Below are positions 40,228-50,233 of a stretch of DNA of 64,000 nt, piece after piece. The stretch is from assembly GCF_025244845.1 (NCBI RefSeq), contig NZ_CP104264.1, positions 1,054,001 to 1,118,000 of the forward strand, given 5' to 3'. The notes below the pieces were generated by a model. It was not told the DNA's origin. It did not search any database and saw only the letters and a list, made by a program, of their open reading frames with translations. The translations under genes were made by a program, and so were the position numbers. Position 1 is the stretch's first letter. Each line of letters begins with the position of its first letter. The stretch is from Arthrobacter sp. zg-Y1171. Its GTDB lineage: Bacteria; Actinomycetota; Actinomycetes; Actinomycetales; Micrococcaceae.

Positions 40228-41688
40228 CTACGGTGCCGGTGCGGGTGCCTCCGGAGGGATCACGGGAGGTTCGAAGCTGAAGGTCATGCCCAGCAGCCAG
40301 ACCAGCAGCAGCACCACCGGGAGGTGGATGGTGAACTGCAGGAAAGTGAATCCCACCAGGTCCCGGGCCCGCAGCTTCAAGACCGCCAGCAGCGGGAGCA
40401 TAAAGAAGGGGTTCACCAGGTTCGGCAGGGCCTCGGCTACGTTGTAGATCTGCACGGTCCAGCCCAGGTTCATTTCGACGTCGGTGGCGGACTGCATCAC
40501 GTAGGGTGCCTCCACCAGCCACTTCCCGCCGCCGGATGGAACAAAGACGCCGAGGATGACGGTATAGACCGCAATCACCACGGCAAAGCCGCCGCCGGAA
40601 CCGATGCTGGTGAAGAACTCGGCCAGATGCGCGGAGACGGTCATGCCGCCCGATCCCTCCGCCTTGGTCAGGATGGCCGCCATGGCCGCATACAGGGGGA
40701 ACTGCACCAGGATGCCGGCGGTTGCCGGAACGGCCTTGGTCACCGCCTGGAGGAAGTTGCGCGGGGTGCCGTGCAGCACCAGGCCCAGGACCAGGAAGAC
40801 CAGCAGGTAGCCGTTCAGGCTTGAGATCACTGTCAGGAAGGGCTTGGTCACGAACTGCGATACCAGCCAGCCCACGGTGAGCAGGCCCAGCAGCACCGGC
40901 AGGATGCGGCTGTACTCGAGCCACTCGCCGGGACGCTCGCGTTTGGCCGCCGGTTCCGGGGAGTCGTCCAGGTCCACGCCGAGGTCCTGCGCCGTGCGGA
41001 TGGCAGCCCCGCGCGGAGCGGAGAAGTGGGCAATGAGGGTGGTCAGCGCGATGAGGATGGCGCAGGTCAGCAGGGACTGCCACGTGAAGATGGTCTTGCC
41101 GAAGTCCAGCACCCCGGTGACCTCCAGCAGTGCCGGCGGCAGGGAGGCCGCCGTCGCCTGCAGCTGGGCGGCTGAGGAAGAGAGCCCCAGCGCCCACACG
41201 GCGCCCAGCCCCATAAACGCCGCTGCTCCCAGGGCGCGGTAGTCCACCTGGAGGTCGCGCCGGCGGGCAATCGCCCGTGCCAGCAGCCCGCCGAAGACCA
41301 GGCTGAGCCCCCAGTTCAGGAAGGACACGGACATGGACAGGAAAGCCACAAAGCTGACGGCGGTTGCCGCGGTCTGCGGAACCAGCGCCAGCCGGGCGAT
41401 CAGCCGCGCCACCGGCGGGGAGGTGGCCACGGTGTAGCCGGTGAGCACCACCATGGCCATCTGCAGGGTAAAGGCCGTGAGGTCCCAGAATCCGTTCCCG
41501 AAGGAGTCCACCACGGCCTGCGGCGAGGAACCGTTCAGCAGGGCCGCCAAAGCGACAAGAACCACGCCGCCGAGAGCGAAGACATAAGCATCCGGGAACC
41601 ATTTCTCCGTCCAGCGGGCCATCACCTGGGCTACCCGGGCCAGCCCCTTCTCGGACGGTGCGGAGGTGCTCTTGGCAGCGGTGGTCAT
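40228..41688 (-). CDS. short-chain fatty acid transporter, AtoE type
   Basis: A 486-aa polytopic membrane protein of the AtoE/short-chain fatty acid transporter family, expected to import acetoacetate, butyrate or similar acids. The N-terminus (ARWTEKWFPDAYVFALGGVV) and the conserved FLSMSVSFLNWGLSLVFGGL block are typical. GAGG precedes the ATG. Adjacent to a TetR-type gene and divergent from dusB. No acetoacetate-CoA transferase genes are nearby. Confidence 0.88.
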   Translation of the reverse strand: MTTAAKSTSAPSEKGLARVAQVMARWTEKWFPDAYVFALGGVVLVALAALLNGSSPQAVVDSFGNGFWDLTAFTLQMAMVVLTGYTVATSPPVARLIARLALVPQTAATAVSFVAFLSMSVSFLNWGLSLVFGGLLARAIARRRDLQVDYRALGAAAFMGLGAVWALGLSSSAAQLQATAASLPPALLEVTGVLDFGKTIFTWQSLLTCAILIALTTLIAHFSAPRGAAIRTAQDLGVDLDDSPEPAAKRERPGEWLEYSRILPVLLGLLTVGWLVSQFVTKPFLTVISSLNGYLLVFLVLGLVLHGTPRNFLQAVTKAVPATAGILVQFPLYAAMAAILTKAEGSGGMTVSAHLAEFFTSIGSGGGFAVVIAVYTVILGVFVPSGGGKWLVEAPYVMQSATDVEMNLGWTVQIYNVAEALPNLVNPFFMLPLLAVLKLRARDLVGFTFLQFTIHLPVVLLLVWLLGMTFSFEPPVIPPEAPAPAP

Positions 41689-41868
41689 GGGAAACCTCGA
41701 ATCTTCGGTTGCAGCGGCGAAACCGATGTGATGCGGAAGTGAAAAGTGATGCAGATCACCAGCACGCTAGGGGTGCAGGGAACCGGTGTCAATTCCCCGC
41801 ACCGGCAGCGTTGCCCGGGCTCGGCGCGGGGCGGTACCGGATTTGCATCGGCTTGCGAGAATAGAGGG

Positions 41869-43041
41869 GTGACTGTTTTATCTCCGGAACTCAAGCTTGA
41901 GCTTCCCCCGCTGCAATTAGGCCCGATCACCGTGGACACCCCGGTGATCCTGGCACCCATGGCCGGCATCACCAACAAGGCCTTCCGCCGGCTCTGCCGC
42001 GAATACGGGGGAGGGCTGTACGTGACTGAAATGGTCACCTCCCGCGCCCTCGTGGAACGCTCGCCGGAATCCATGCGGATCATCAAGCACGACGACGACG
42101 AAAAGGTCCGCTCCGTCCAGCTCTACGGTGTGGATCCCAAGACCGTCGGTGCAGCCGTCCGCCTCCTGGTGGAGGAGGACCGCGCCGACCACATTGACCT
42201 GAATTTCGGCTGCCCGGTCCCGAAGGTCACCCGCAAGGGCGGCGGTTCGGCCCTGCCGTGGAAGCTGGACCTGTTCACCGCCATTGTGCAGACGGCGGTG
42301 AAGGAAGCCTCCCGGGGCAACGTGCCGCTGACCATCAAGATGCGCAAGGGCATTGACGAGGACCACCTGACGTTCCTTGATGCCGGGAAGATCGCCCGCG
42401 ACTCCGGTGTGGCCGCCGTGACCCTGCACGGACGCACGGCGTCGCAGTTCTACTCCGGCAAGGCCGACTGGTCCGCCATCGCGGAACTGCGCGAAGCCCT
42501 GCCGGACATGAACGTTCTGGGCAACGGCGACATCTGGTCCGCCGAAGACGCCATCCGCATGGTGCGCGAGACCGGGGTTGACGGCGTCGTCATCGGACGC
42601 GGCTGCCAGGGCCGCCCGTGGCTCTTCGGTGACCTGGAAGCGGCTTTCGAGGGAAGCACCGAGCGGCACCGGCCCGGATTGAAGCAGGTGTCCGACAGCG
42701 TGTACCGGCATGCGGAACTGCTGGTGGAGACCTTCGGCGACGAAGTGATTGCCCTGCGTGACATCCGCAAGCACATGGCCTGGTACTTCAAGGGCTACGT
42801 AGTAGGGGGAGACCTCCGCGCTAAACTGGCCACGGTACCGTCCCTGGCGGTACTCCGTGAACTGCTGGACCAGCTGGACCCCGATGCTCCCTACCCCGGC
42901 ACAGACGCCGAGGGACCGCGCGGACGGGCCGGAACACCCAAAAAGACAGCGTTGCCGGAAGGCTGGCTGGACGGGCGGGAACTCAACGCCGCCCAGAAAT
43001 CCATCATCTCGGCAGCCGAACTCGACGTATCAGGCGGCTAA
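41869..43041 (+). CDS. dusB: tRNA-dihydrouridine synthase
   Basis: An FMN enzyme reducing uridines in the tRNA D-loop. It has 390 aa from the GTG at 41869; the frame is open 41 codons upstream but without similarity, and family proteins start near LPPLQLGPITVDTPVIL. APMAGITNKAFRRLC binds FMN, the catalytic Cys is in LNFGCPVPKVTRKGGG, and VVIGRGCQGRPWLF completes the site. The dgt gene begins 8 bp after its stop. Confidence 0.93.
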   Translation: MTVLSPELKLELPPLQLGPITVDTPVILAPMAGITNKAFRRLCREYGGGLYVTEMVTSRALVERSPESMRIIKHDDDEKVRSVQLYGVDPKTVGAAVRLLVEEDRADHIDLNFGCPVPKVTRKGGGSALPWKLDLFTAIVQTAVKEASRGNVPLTIKMRKGIDEDHLTFLDAGKIARDSGVAAVTLHGRTASQFYSGKADWSAIAELREALPDMNVLGNGDIWSAEDAIRMVRETGVDGVVIGRGCQGRPWLFGDLEAAFEGSTERHRPGLKQVSDSVYRHAELLVETFGDEVIALRDIRKHMAWYFKGYVVGGDLRAKLATVPSLAVLRELLDQLDPDAPYPGTDAEGPRGRAGTPKKTALPEGWLDGRELNAAQKSIISAAELDVSGG

Positions 43042-43049
43042 AGCAACCC

Positions 43050-44333
43050 ATGACCTTCCCGCAGGCAGTCCAAACCGCAGGCTATACCGAAGTTGACCTG
43101 GCCCGCTGGGTTACGGAACCGGCGAAAAACACCAACCGCACGCAGTTCGGCCGCGACCGTGCGCGGGTGCTGCATTCCTCCGCGCTGCGCCGGCTGGGTG
43201 CCAAGACCCAGGTGGTCGCCCCGGACACGGACGACTTCGTCCGCACCCGGCTGACGCACAGCCTCGAAGTGGCGCAGGTGGGCCGGGAACTGGGCAATGC
43301 GCTCGGCTGCGATCCCGACGTCGTCGACGCCGCGTGCCTGTCCCATGACCTGGGGCACCCGCCCTTCGGCCACAACGGCGAAACCGCGCTGAACGACATT
43401 GCGCATGCGATCGGCGGCTTCGAAGGAAACGCACAGACGCTGCGGCTGCTGACCCGGCTGGAACCGAAGATCATTGCTCCCGACGGCACGCCTGCCGGGT
43501 TGAACCTGACCCGCGCCAGCCTGGACGCCGCCACCAAATACCCGTGGTCCATTGCGGATGCTCCGATCGTCAACGGGCACCGCACCACCAAGTTCGGTGT
43601 CTACGAGGATGACCTCCCTGTCTTCACCTGGCTGCGCGACGGCGCTCCGGACGGACGTTCCTGCCTTGAGGCGCAGGTGATGGACCTGGCGGACGACATC
43701 TCCTACTCGGTGCACGACGTCGAAGACGCGATAGTCGCCGGCCACGTCCAGCTCAAGTGGCTGGACAATCCCGACCAGCGTGCACGCGTGGTCGGCTACA
43801 CGCAGCAGTGGTACCTGCCCGGTGTTGAAGCCGCGGCCATTGATGCCGCCCTCGCCCGGCTGGAAGCCACCAACGTGTGGGTGCGCGAATCGGACGGCAG
43901 CCGCCGTGCGATGGCGGCCCTGAAGGACATGACCAGCCAGCTCATCGGCCGGTTCTGCAACAGCGCCCTCGAAGCGACGCGGGGCATCTACGGCACCGAT
44001 CCGCTGACCCGGTACAACGCCGAAATGGTGGTCCCCGAGGTCACCCAGCTGGAAATCGCCGTCATGAAGGGCCTGGCCACCACGTTCGTCATGACCACTG
44101 ACCAGCGCCAGCCCCTGTACGAACGCCAGCGTGAAATCCTCACTGCCCTTGTCGCCCAGCTCTCCGCCACCGGGGACAAGCACCTGGACCCGATGTTCGC
44201 GGCGGACTGGCGGGACGCGCCCGACGACGGCGCCCGGCTGCGCGTCGTCGTCGACCAAGTGGCCTCGCTGACGGACGGTTCGGCCCTTGCCCTGCATGAG
44301 CGGCTGGTAGGACCGGTTCCGGCGCTCTGGTAG
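43050..44333 (+). CDS. dgt: dGTPase-like deoxynucleoside triphosphate triphosphohydrolase
   Basis: An HD-domain phosphohydrolase releasing triphosphate from dNTPs. It has 427 aa. The N-terminal FGRDRARVLHSSALRRLGAK and RTRLTHSLEVAQVGRELG (first His), followed by CLSHDLGHPPFGHNGE (HD), form the metal site; MDLADDISYSVHDVEDA is the second block with the late Asp. The dusB-dgt pairing is common in actinobacteria. Confidence 0.94.
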   Translation: MTFPQAVQTAGYTEVDLARWVTEPAKNTNRTQFGRDRARVLHSSALRRLGAKTQVVAPDTDDFVRTRLTHSLEVAQVGRELGNALGCDPDVVDAACLSHDLGHPPFGHNGETALNDIAHAIGGFEGNAQTLRLLTRLEPKIIAPDGTPAGLNLTRASLDAATKYPWSIADAPIVNGHRTTKFGVYEDDLPVFTWLRDGAPDGRSCLEAQVMDLADDISYSVHDVEDAIVAGHVQLKWLDNPDQRARVVGYTQQWYLPGVEAAAIDAALARLEATNVWVRESDGSRRAMAALKDMTSQLIGRFCNSALEATRGIYGTDPLTRYNAEMVVPEVTQLEIAVMKGLATTFVMTTDQRQPLYERQREILTALVAQLSATGDKHLDPMFAADWRDAPDDGARLRVVVDQVASLTDGSALALHERLVGPVPALW

Positions 44334-44474
44334 GGATTGCCGTTCGGGGCTGACGACGGCATTTTCGGGCAGCTCTCTGGTCGGTGGGTCCACCGGCCGT
44401 TAGCGTGTGGCGTCCAGAGTCTCCCGAGCCACTGTCGGGAGATGCCCAGCCGGACACGCGTATCGAGGACCCTT

Positions 44475-47400
44475 ATGAGCAGCCAGCTGTCTCCTGCAAA
44501 ACGCCCACGTCATGTCTTTGCCTGGACACGGACGACCCGAGTCCGGCGGATACTGGTTTTTCTGCTGACCCTGGCCTTGGCCGGGTTTCCCCTGGCTGTG
44601 CCGGCACAGGCGCAGATTGTTCCGGAACCGCCGCGGAACGAAGCGCCTGCCGACGCGGCGAATACGGACATCGTGATCACCTCGCTGGGAGCCGGGAGAA
44701 GCGTGTCGGGAGGGTTGCCGCCCCTGGGGCAGACCTGGCCCATTGACGCGTACCCCGCCGGTGTCCCGGCCGGGTACCAGACGGAAAACGTCAGCTTTGC
44801 CGGCATCATCAATACCCAGGACGCCTACGGCACCACCACCGCCGAGATGTACTGCATCGATCTCCGCACCGCCACGCGGGTCGGGATCGGCTACGAAAAC
44901 GGCACCTGGGACGAGTCCAACATTCCCAACATCGGCTACGTCAACCGGATCCTGAACAGCTATTACCCGACTACCGACCTCCCGGCAGGCAACGTCAACA
45001 ACAAAGCCGCCGCTGTGCAGGCTGCCATCTGGTTCTTCACGGACGGGTTTGTCCTCAATCGGCAAAGCAGTCTCTATTCGACCGTGGCTGCGATCGTGAA
45101 TGACACCATCGCAGCCGGCCCCTTGGAGGAACCCGACCCACCGGCTATCGCCATCACGCCGCCGGTCACGGAGGCACCCGTGACCCAAGTGGCAGGGCCG
45201 CATACGGTGACGTCGGAAGCGGATGCAATCGAAGTAACGGTGGATGAGGGGTTCAGCCTCTACGCCGACGCCGCCGGAACCGTTCCGCTGAACAGTCCGG
45301 TGCCCAGCGGCACGCAGGTCTGGGTGCGCAGCGACACGGGTGCAACAGGACCGGCAAACCTCACGGCCCGGGCAGCGGTCACCGTCCCCACGGGAAACGT
45401 CTACCTGTACGACGCGGCAACGCCTGGGGTGGAGAATGCACAGAAGCTGATCCTCGCGGTTACACGTGAGCTCAGCTCCAACGCGACGGCGGCGGCCGCC
45501 TTCACCGAGGTGGGCTCCCTTACCGTCACGAAGACGATTGCCGGCCCGGCCGCCGGCAGCCAGGATGCCGTAGTTATCAATATCGACTGCGGCACCGGGA
45601 ACCAGTTCACCTTCACCATCGACGCGGAGGCCACCGGCACACTCTCCGAGACCTTCAACGATATTCCCGCGGGCTCCACCTGCACCGTCACCGAACCGAC
45701 CAACGGAGAGAACGACAGCGTCCAAGTCAGCACCATCCTGCCCGGCGCCGTCACGATCGTGTCCGGAACCACTGTGACGGCGGTGGTCACGGACACCTAT
45801 ACCTTTACGCCGGGAACGCTGGTGGTGACCAAGACCAATACCGGGGAGGCCGCCGGCGCACAGGGCGAGGTGACGATCTCGGTCGTCTGCACCCTGGACG
45901 GGACCACCGTGGTGGACACCACGGTGACCATTCCGGCCGGAACCATTACCCCCGAGGCGGCCGAATTCCCCGACCTTGAAGCCGGCACCAGCTGTACCGT
46001 GACGGAAACGGTTGACGGTTCAAGCGAAGCCGTGGCCGTTACCGTGACCGGGGAAGGGACCGTAACGGTTCCGGCCGCAAGCAGCGTTACTGTCGCCCTG
46101 ACCAATGACTACACCTTCACCACCGGAACCCTCGCCGTCCGAAAGGACATCGCCGGGGCCGGGGCCGGACGGCAGGGCGTCGTCACACTGCAGGTGACCT
46201 GCACCGCCGGGGGTGCGACAGTCCTGAACGAGACGGTGACCGTTGAGGCCGGCACCACTGAACCGGCCACCGAGGAGTTCGAGAACCTGCCAACGGGAGC
46301 CAGCTGCACGGTCACCGAGACCGCCGACGGCGCCACCACCCAGGTCAGTGTGGAAACCGTGGCTGATCCTGCGGGCGGAACGGTAACGATTCCTTCCGGT
46401 GCCGGTGTGGAGGTGACCGTGACGAATACCTACACGGTGAACCCCGGTGCCCTGACCGTCGACAAGGTGATCGCCGGCCCGGCAGCCCGGGAGCAGGGGC
46501 CCATTACTGTCGAGGTCGTCTGCACCGCAGACGGAGAAGAGGTGATCCGGCAGGACATCACGATCGAAGCAGGTGCCGGAGGGACCGTTCCCCGCACGGT
46601 CAATGGAATCCCGGAAGGTGCCAGCTGTGCGGTCACCGAACCGGGAACGGGTGAAACGCCCGCGGTGGGTGTCACCGTCGACCTGCCCGACGACGTGACC
46701 ATAGCCGCCGGGGAGACGGCGGAAGCCACCGTCACCAACACTTACGCGGTGAACCCGGGGTCCTTGACCGTCACCAAAGTCATTGCCGGTGAGGCGGCAG
46801 GAAACCAGGATTCGGTGGAGATCGATGTCCTGTGCACCCTGGACGGGGAGACGGTGTTCGAAGAGACCTCACAGATTCCGGCCGGTACTACCGAAGACGT
46901 GGGTGCGGAGTTTTCGAATATCCCGGCAGGAGCCTCCTGCTCCATTACGGAGCCGGTGACCGGGGCCACCGCCGCCGTCACCGTGGACTCTGATCTGCCC
47001 GGCGACGTCGAAATTCTTGCGGGCGATACCGTCGCCGCCACGGTGACGAATACCTACAGCTTTGCGCCGGGTACGCTGGCCGTCACCAAGGTGTTTGCCG
47101 GTGACGCGGCAGGAGCGCAGGGCGAGGTGGTGCTGCAGGTGACCTGCGGACCGGATGGATCGGTCCTGGACGAAACCGTGGCCATTCCGGCCGGAACGGC
47201 CGAAACGGTGACCACCAACTTCGCGGACCTGCCCGCCGACACGGAATGCACCGTCACCGAAACCGAAACCGGTGCCACGGCTACGGTCTCCGTGGACACG
47301 GTGATCACCGACCCGGTCACCATCCCGGCCGCCGGCGGTGCGGAACTGACGGTCACTAATACGTACGGCTTCAACCCGGGCGTGCTGGTGGTCACCAAGG

Positions 47401-47876
47401 TCATTACCGGTGCTGCCGCGGGTGAGCAGGGTGAAGTGGTCCTGGAAGTCCGGTGCGGCACGGACGGGTCCTCCCTGGACGAGACGGTAACCATCCCTGC
47501 CGGTGCCACGGGGGAAGTGACCACCCAATTCGACGGCCTTACTGCAGGCGCCGAATGCACGGTGACGGAAACCAGTACCGGCGCCACCTCTGCCGTGCGG
47601 GTGGAATCCGAGCTGCCCGATCCGGTGAGCGTGCCGGCAAACGGCACCGCCTCCGCCATCGTGACCAACACCTATGCCTTCGTGGAGTCGCCGGCCCCGA
47701 CTCCGGCTCCGGAGCCTGAACCCCGCCCGGTGCCTGCACCGGAGCAGCCGGGCCGTTCAGGGCTCCCATCGACCGGCCTGTCGATATCCACTGGTATCTA
47801 CCTGGCGCTTGGAGCCGGCCTGTGCCTGATGGGTGCCTTGGGTATCTACCTCACCCGGCGCCGGACGGAGGACTGA
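44475..47876 (+). CDS. LPxTG-anchored surface protein with thioester domain and seven DUF5979-like repeats
   Basis: A predicted sortase-anchored adhesin of 1133 aa. ATG 44475 has GAGGAC upstream. A signal peptide (ILVFLLTLALAGFPLA, cleavage near PAQAQ) is followed by a TQXA-type thioester domain: Cys127 (EMYCIDLRT) and Gln182 (AAAVQAAIWFFTDGF) can form an internal Cys-Gln bond. Seven repeats of about 100-107 aa start near residues 347, 446, 550, 657, 761, 865 and 968. Each has GxLxVTKxIxG at the start, CTVTE midway and a terminal VTNTY (VTDTY in the first, LTNDY in the second), plus two cysteines. A Pro/Glu linker precedes LPSTG (1097-1101), a TM helix and RRRTED. The Lys/Glu/Asn pattern resembles CnaB isopeptide domains. 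Confidence 0.9.
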   Translation: MSSQLSPAKRPRHVFAWTRTTRVRRILVFLLTLALAGFPLAVPAQAQIVPEPPRNEAPADAANTDIVITSLGAGRSVSGGLPPLGQTWPIDAYPAGVPAGYQTENVSFAGIINTQDAYGTTTAEMYCIDLRTATRVGIGYENGTWDESNIPNIGYVNRILNSYYPTTDLPAGNVNNKAAAVQAAIWFFTDGFVLNRQSSLYSTVAAIVNDTIAAGPLEEPDPPAIAITPPVTEAPVTQVAGPHTVTSEADAIEVTVDEGFSLYADAAGTVPLNSPVPSGTQVWVRSDTGATGPANLTARAAVTVPTGNVYLYDAATPGVENAQKLILAVTRELSSNATAAAAFTEVGSLTVTKTIAGPAAGSQDAVVINIDCGTGNQFTFTIDAEATGTLSETFNDIPAGSTCTVTEPTNGENDSVQVSTILPGAVTIVSGTTVTAVVTDTYTFTPGTLVVTKTNTGEAAGAQGEVTISVVCTLDGTTVVDTTVTIPAGTITPEAAEFPDLEAGTSCTVTETVDGSSEAVAVTVTGEGTVTVPAASSVTVALTNDYTFTTGTLAVRKDIAGAGAGRQGVVTLQVTCTAGGATVLNETVTVEAGTTEPATEEFENLPTGASCTVTETADGATTQVSVETVADPAGGTVTIPSGAGVEVTVTNTYTVNPGALTVDKVIAGPAAREQGPITVEVVCTADGEEVIRQDITIEAGAGGTVPRTVNGIPEGASCAVTEPGTGETPAVGVTVDLPDDVTIAAGETAEATVTNTYAVNPGSLTVTKVIAGEAAGNQDSVEIDVLCTLDGETVFEETSQIPAGTTEDVGAEFSNIPAGASCSITEPVTGATAAVTVDSDLPGDVEILAGDTVAATVTNTYSFAPGTLAVTKVFAGDAAGAQGEVVLQVTCGPDGSVLDETVAIPAGTAETVTTNFADLPADTECTVTETETGATATVSVDTVITDPVTIPAAGGAELTVTNTYGFNPGVLVVTKVITGAAAGEQGEVVLEVRCGTDGSSLDETVTIPAGATGEVTTQFDGLTAGAECTVTETSTGATSAVRVESELPDPVSVPANGTASAIVTNTYAFVESPAPTPAPEPEPRPVPAPEQPGRSGLPSTGLSISTGIYLALGAGLCLMGALGIYLTRRRTED

Positions 47877-47991
47877 GCCAACAGGTCCGGACACCGGACG
47901 TCTTCAGCGCCCGGGGCTGCGGTCCCGGGCGCTGAGCGCGTCCGCTATTGATCCACGGGCCGGTTTGGCGGGGAAGAATAGACTGGATGCT

Positions 47992-50037
47992 ATGGCCGGA
48001 CTGATCAAGCGTGAAGACATCGATGAAGTGCGGCTGCGCACTGATATCAAGGCCGTGATCGACGGTTACGTGACCCTGAAGTCGGCGGGTATCGGTTCCT
48101 TCAAGGGACTGTGCCCCTTCCACGACGAGCGCTCGCCGTCCTTCCATGTCCGCCCCCAGGTAGGCACGTACCACTGCTTCGGCTGCGGTGAGAGCGGCGA
48201 CGTCATCTCCTTCGTCCAGAAGATGGACCACGGCACCTTCTCCGAAACCGTGGAGAAACTCGCCGCCCGGCTCGGCTACGAGCTGCACTACGAAGACGGC
48301 GGCACCGGGCCGCGCCGGGAAGACGTCGGCAAACGCCAGCGCCTGCTGGACGCGCACAAGGTGGCGGCCGAGTTCTTCCGCAGCCAGCTCGGCACCCAGG
48401 GAGCCGCCGCTGCCCGGAACTTCCTGCAGGAACGCGGCTTCGACCCGGCAGCAGCGGAGCACTTCGGGGTCGGCTACGCACCGCAGGGCTGGGATTCGCT
48501 GCTCAAGCACCTCACGTCGAAGGGCTTCACCCGCGAGGAACTGGCCGAAACCGGGATGTTCTCCACCGGCTCGGATGCCTCCCGGTTCTACGACCGTTTC
48601 CGGGGTCGGCTGATCTGGCCTATCCGGGACCTCACCGGCGCTGTCATCGGCTTCGGCGCACGCAAGCTCTACGAAGACGACCAGGGCCCCAAGTACCTCA
48701 ACACTCCCGAGACGCCGCTCTACAAGAAATCGCAGGTCCTTTACGGCATCGACCTGGCTAAACGGGACATTGCCAAGACCCGGCAGCTGGTGGTCGTGGA
48801 AGGCTACACCGACGTGATGGCGTGCCACCTCGCAGGCATCACCACCGCCGTCGCCACCTGCGGCACTGCCTTCGGCACCGACCACATCAAGATCGCCCGC
48901 CGGTTGCTCTCCGACGACGGCACCGGGGGAGAGGTCATCTTCACCTTCGACGGCGACGCCGCCGGACAGAAGGCAGCACTGCGCGCCTTCGAAGAGGACC
49001 AACGGTTCACCGCCCAGACCTACGTGGCCGTGGACCCCAACGGCATGGACCCGTGTGACATCCGCCAGACCCACGGCGACTCCGCTGTTGCCGAACTGAT
49101 CTCGTCCCGCCGCCCGCTGTTCGAGTTCGCTATCCGCTCCACGCTGCGTAAGTTCGACCTCAACACCGTGGAGGGCCGCGTTTCCGCACTGCGCGCGGCG
49201 GCGCCGGTGGTGGCGGACATCCGTGACCCGGCCATGCGCCCCGCGTACGCCCGGGAACTCGCGGGATGGCTCGGTACCGACGTCGACGACGTCAGCCGTG
49301 CGGTCAATGCCGCTGCCAAGCGCGGAACGGCGGGGTCGGGCGGAGACAATAGCGGCCAGAAGGTACCGGCCGGACGCAGCCCGGAAGGGCAGCAGGGTCG
49401 GCAGCAGTACGGCCAGCGAGGGGGCCAGCAGCAATACGGCCAGCAGCGTGGGGGCCAGCAACGCGGCAGCCAGCAGCAGTACGGCCGGCGCGATGAGCAA
49501 TCGCCGCGCCAGTGGCAGGGCCAGCAGGGCGGGCAGCCGGAGCCGGAGCCGTCATCCGGGTTCAGCCGTCCCAACCCGAATGATCCTGCTGCCCGGATGG
49601 AACGGCAGGCACTGGAAGTCGCCCTGCAGCAGCCGGGCATGCTCGACGACGGACAATGGGAACGCTTCAAGGCGGCCCGGTTCACGGTTCCAGCCTACGT
49701 GGCTGTCCACGACGCTATCCGTGCTGCCGGTGAAGCCGGAACCGCGCCCGCCGCCTGGGTGGAACGGGTGCGCGAGGAACTGCCGGAGCCGATGCGCGGT
49801 TTCGTCAGCGAGCTGGCCGTGACGCCGCTGCCGGCCCGCGACGCCGATGCGCTGGCCCTGTACTGCCGGGACATTTTGAACCGGCTCTTCGAACTGCAGG
49901 TGACACACCTCAAGGCCGAAAAGCTGGGGCAGCTGCAGCGCCTGGACCCCAACGCCGATCCGGAACTGTTCCACCAGCTCAACCGTGAGCTCATGGAGCT
50001 GGAGATGCAGCGCCGGGCCCTGCGGGGAGACCAGTAA
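47992..50037 (+). CDS. dnaG: DNA primase
   Basis: Makes RNA primers for replication. It has 681 aa from ATG 47992. The N-terminal CHC2 zinc finger is complete (GLCPFHDERSPSFHV; TYHCFGCGESGD). The TOPRIM core has VVVEGYTDVMACHLAG and FTFDGDAAGQKAALRAF. The helicase-interaction C-terminus follows about residue 520. Between them (about 463-520) is a Gln/Gly/Arg/Tyr-rich stretch with repeated GGQQ and QQYGQQ units, unusually compositionally biased for a primase linker. Confidence 0.96.
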   Translation: MAGLIKREDIDEVRLRTDIKAVIDGYVTLKSAGIGSFKGLCPFHDERSPSFHVRPQVGTYHCFGCGESGDVISFVQKMDHGTFSETVEKLAARLGYELHYEDGGTGPRREDVGKRQRLLDAHKVAAEFFRSQLGTQGAAAARNFLQERGFDPAAAEHFGVGYAPQGWDSLLKHLTSKGFTREELAETGMFSTGSDASRFYDRFRGRLIWPIRDLTGAVIGFGARKLYEDDQGPKYLNTPETPLYKKSQVLYGIDLAKRDIAKTRQLVVVEGYTDVMACHLAGITTAVATCGTAFGTDHIKIARRLLSDDGTGGEVIFTFDGDAAGQKAALRAFEEDQRFTAQTYVAVDPNGMDPCDIRQTHGDSAVAELISSRRPLFEFAIRSTLRKFDLNTVEGRVSALRAAAPVVADIRDPAMRPAYARELAGWLGTDVDDVSRAVNAAAKRGTAGSGGDNSGQKVPAGRSPEGQQGRQQYGQRGGQQQYGQQRGGQQRGSQQQYGRRDEQSPRQWQGQQGGQPEPEPSSGFSRPNPNDPAARMERQALEVALQQPGMLDDGQWERFKAARFTVPAYVAVHDAIRAAGEAGTAPAAWVERVREELPEPMRGFVSELAVTPLPARDADALALYCRDILNRLFELQVTHLKAEKLGQLQRLDPNADPELFHQLNRELMELEMQRRALRGDQ

Positions 50038-50090
50038 CCGCCCGGATTCCTCCGGCACGGTGCCGATTTCGTTTCGGCGCAGAATCTCTG

Positions 50091-50096
50091 TAAAGT
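50091..50096 (+). promoter_or_regulatory. -10 element of tRNA-Asn copy 1
   Basis: TAAAGT ends 14 nt before the tRNA 5' end; the second tRNA-Asn has TATAGT at exactly the same distance, which supports both calls. Confidence 0.5.
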
Positions 50097-50110
50097 AAAA
50101 CCTGCCGCTT

Positions 50111-50183
50111 TCCCCCGTAGCTCAATTGGCAGAGCATTCGACTGTTAATCGAAGGGTTACTGGTTCGAGTCCAGTCGGGGGAG
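50111..50183 (+). tRNA. tRNA-Asn (GTT), copy 1
   Basis: A 73-nt cloverleaf: acceptor TCCCCCG pairs with CGGGGGA and discriminator G. The anticodon stem is TTCGA/TCGAA around loop CTGTTAA, with anticodon GTT at 50144-50146. The T-arm has GGTTCGAGTCC. CCA is not encoded. Identical with the copy at 51500-51572, including 7 bp of 5' flank. Confidence 0.97.
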
Positions 50184-50193
50184 CAACTAAGAA

Positions 50194-50233
50194 GGCCCCT
50201 GATCTGCAGCTATGCAGGTCAGGGGTCTTTTTT
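50194..50233 (+). terminator. terminator after tRNA-Asn copy 1
   Basis: CCCCTGATCTGCA pairs with TGCAGGTCAGGGG around loop GCTA, followed by TC and a run of six T. The stop of the opposite-strand NUDIX gene lies inside it. Confidence 0.88.
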
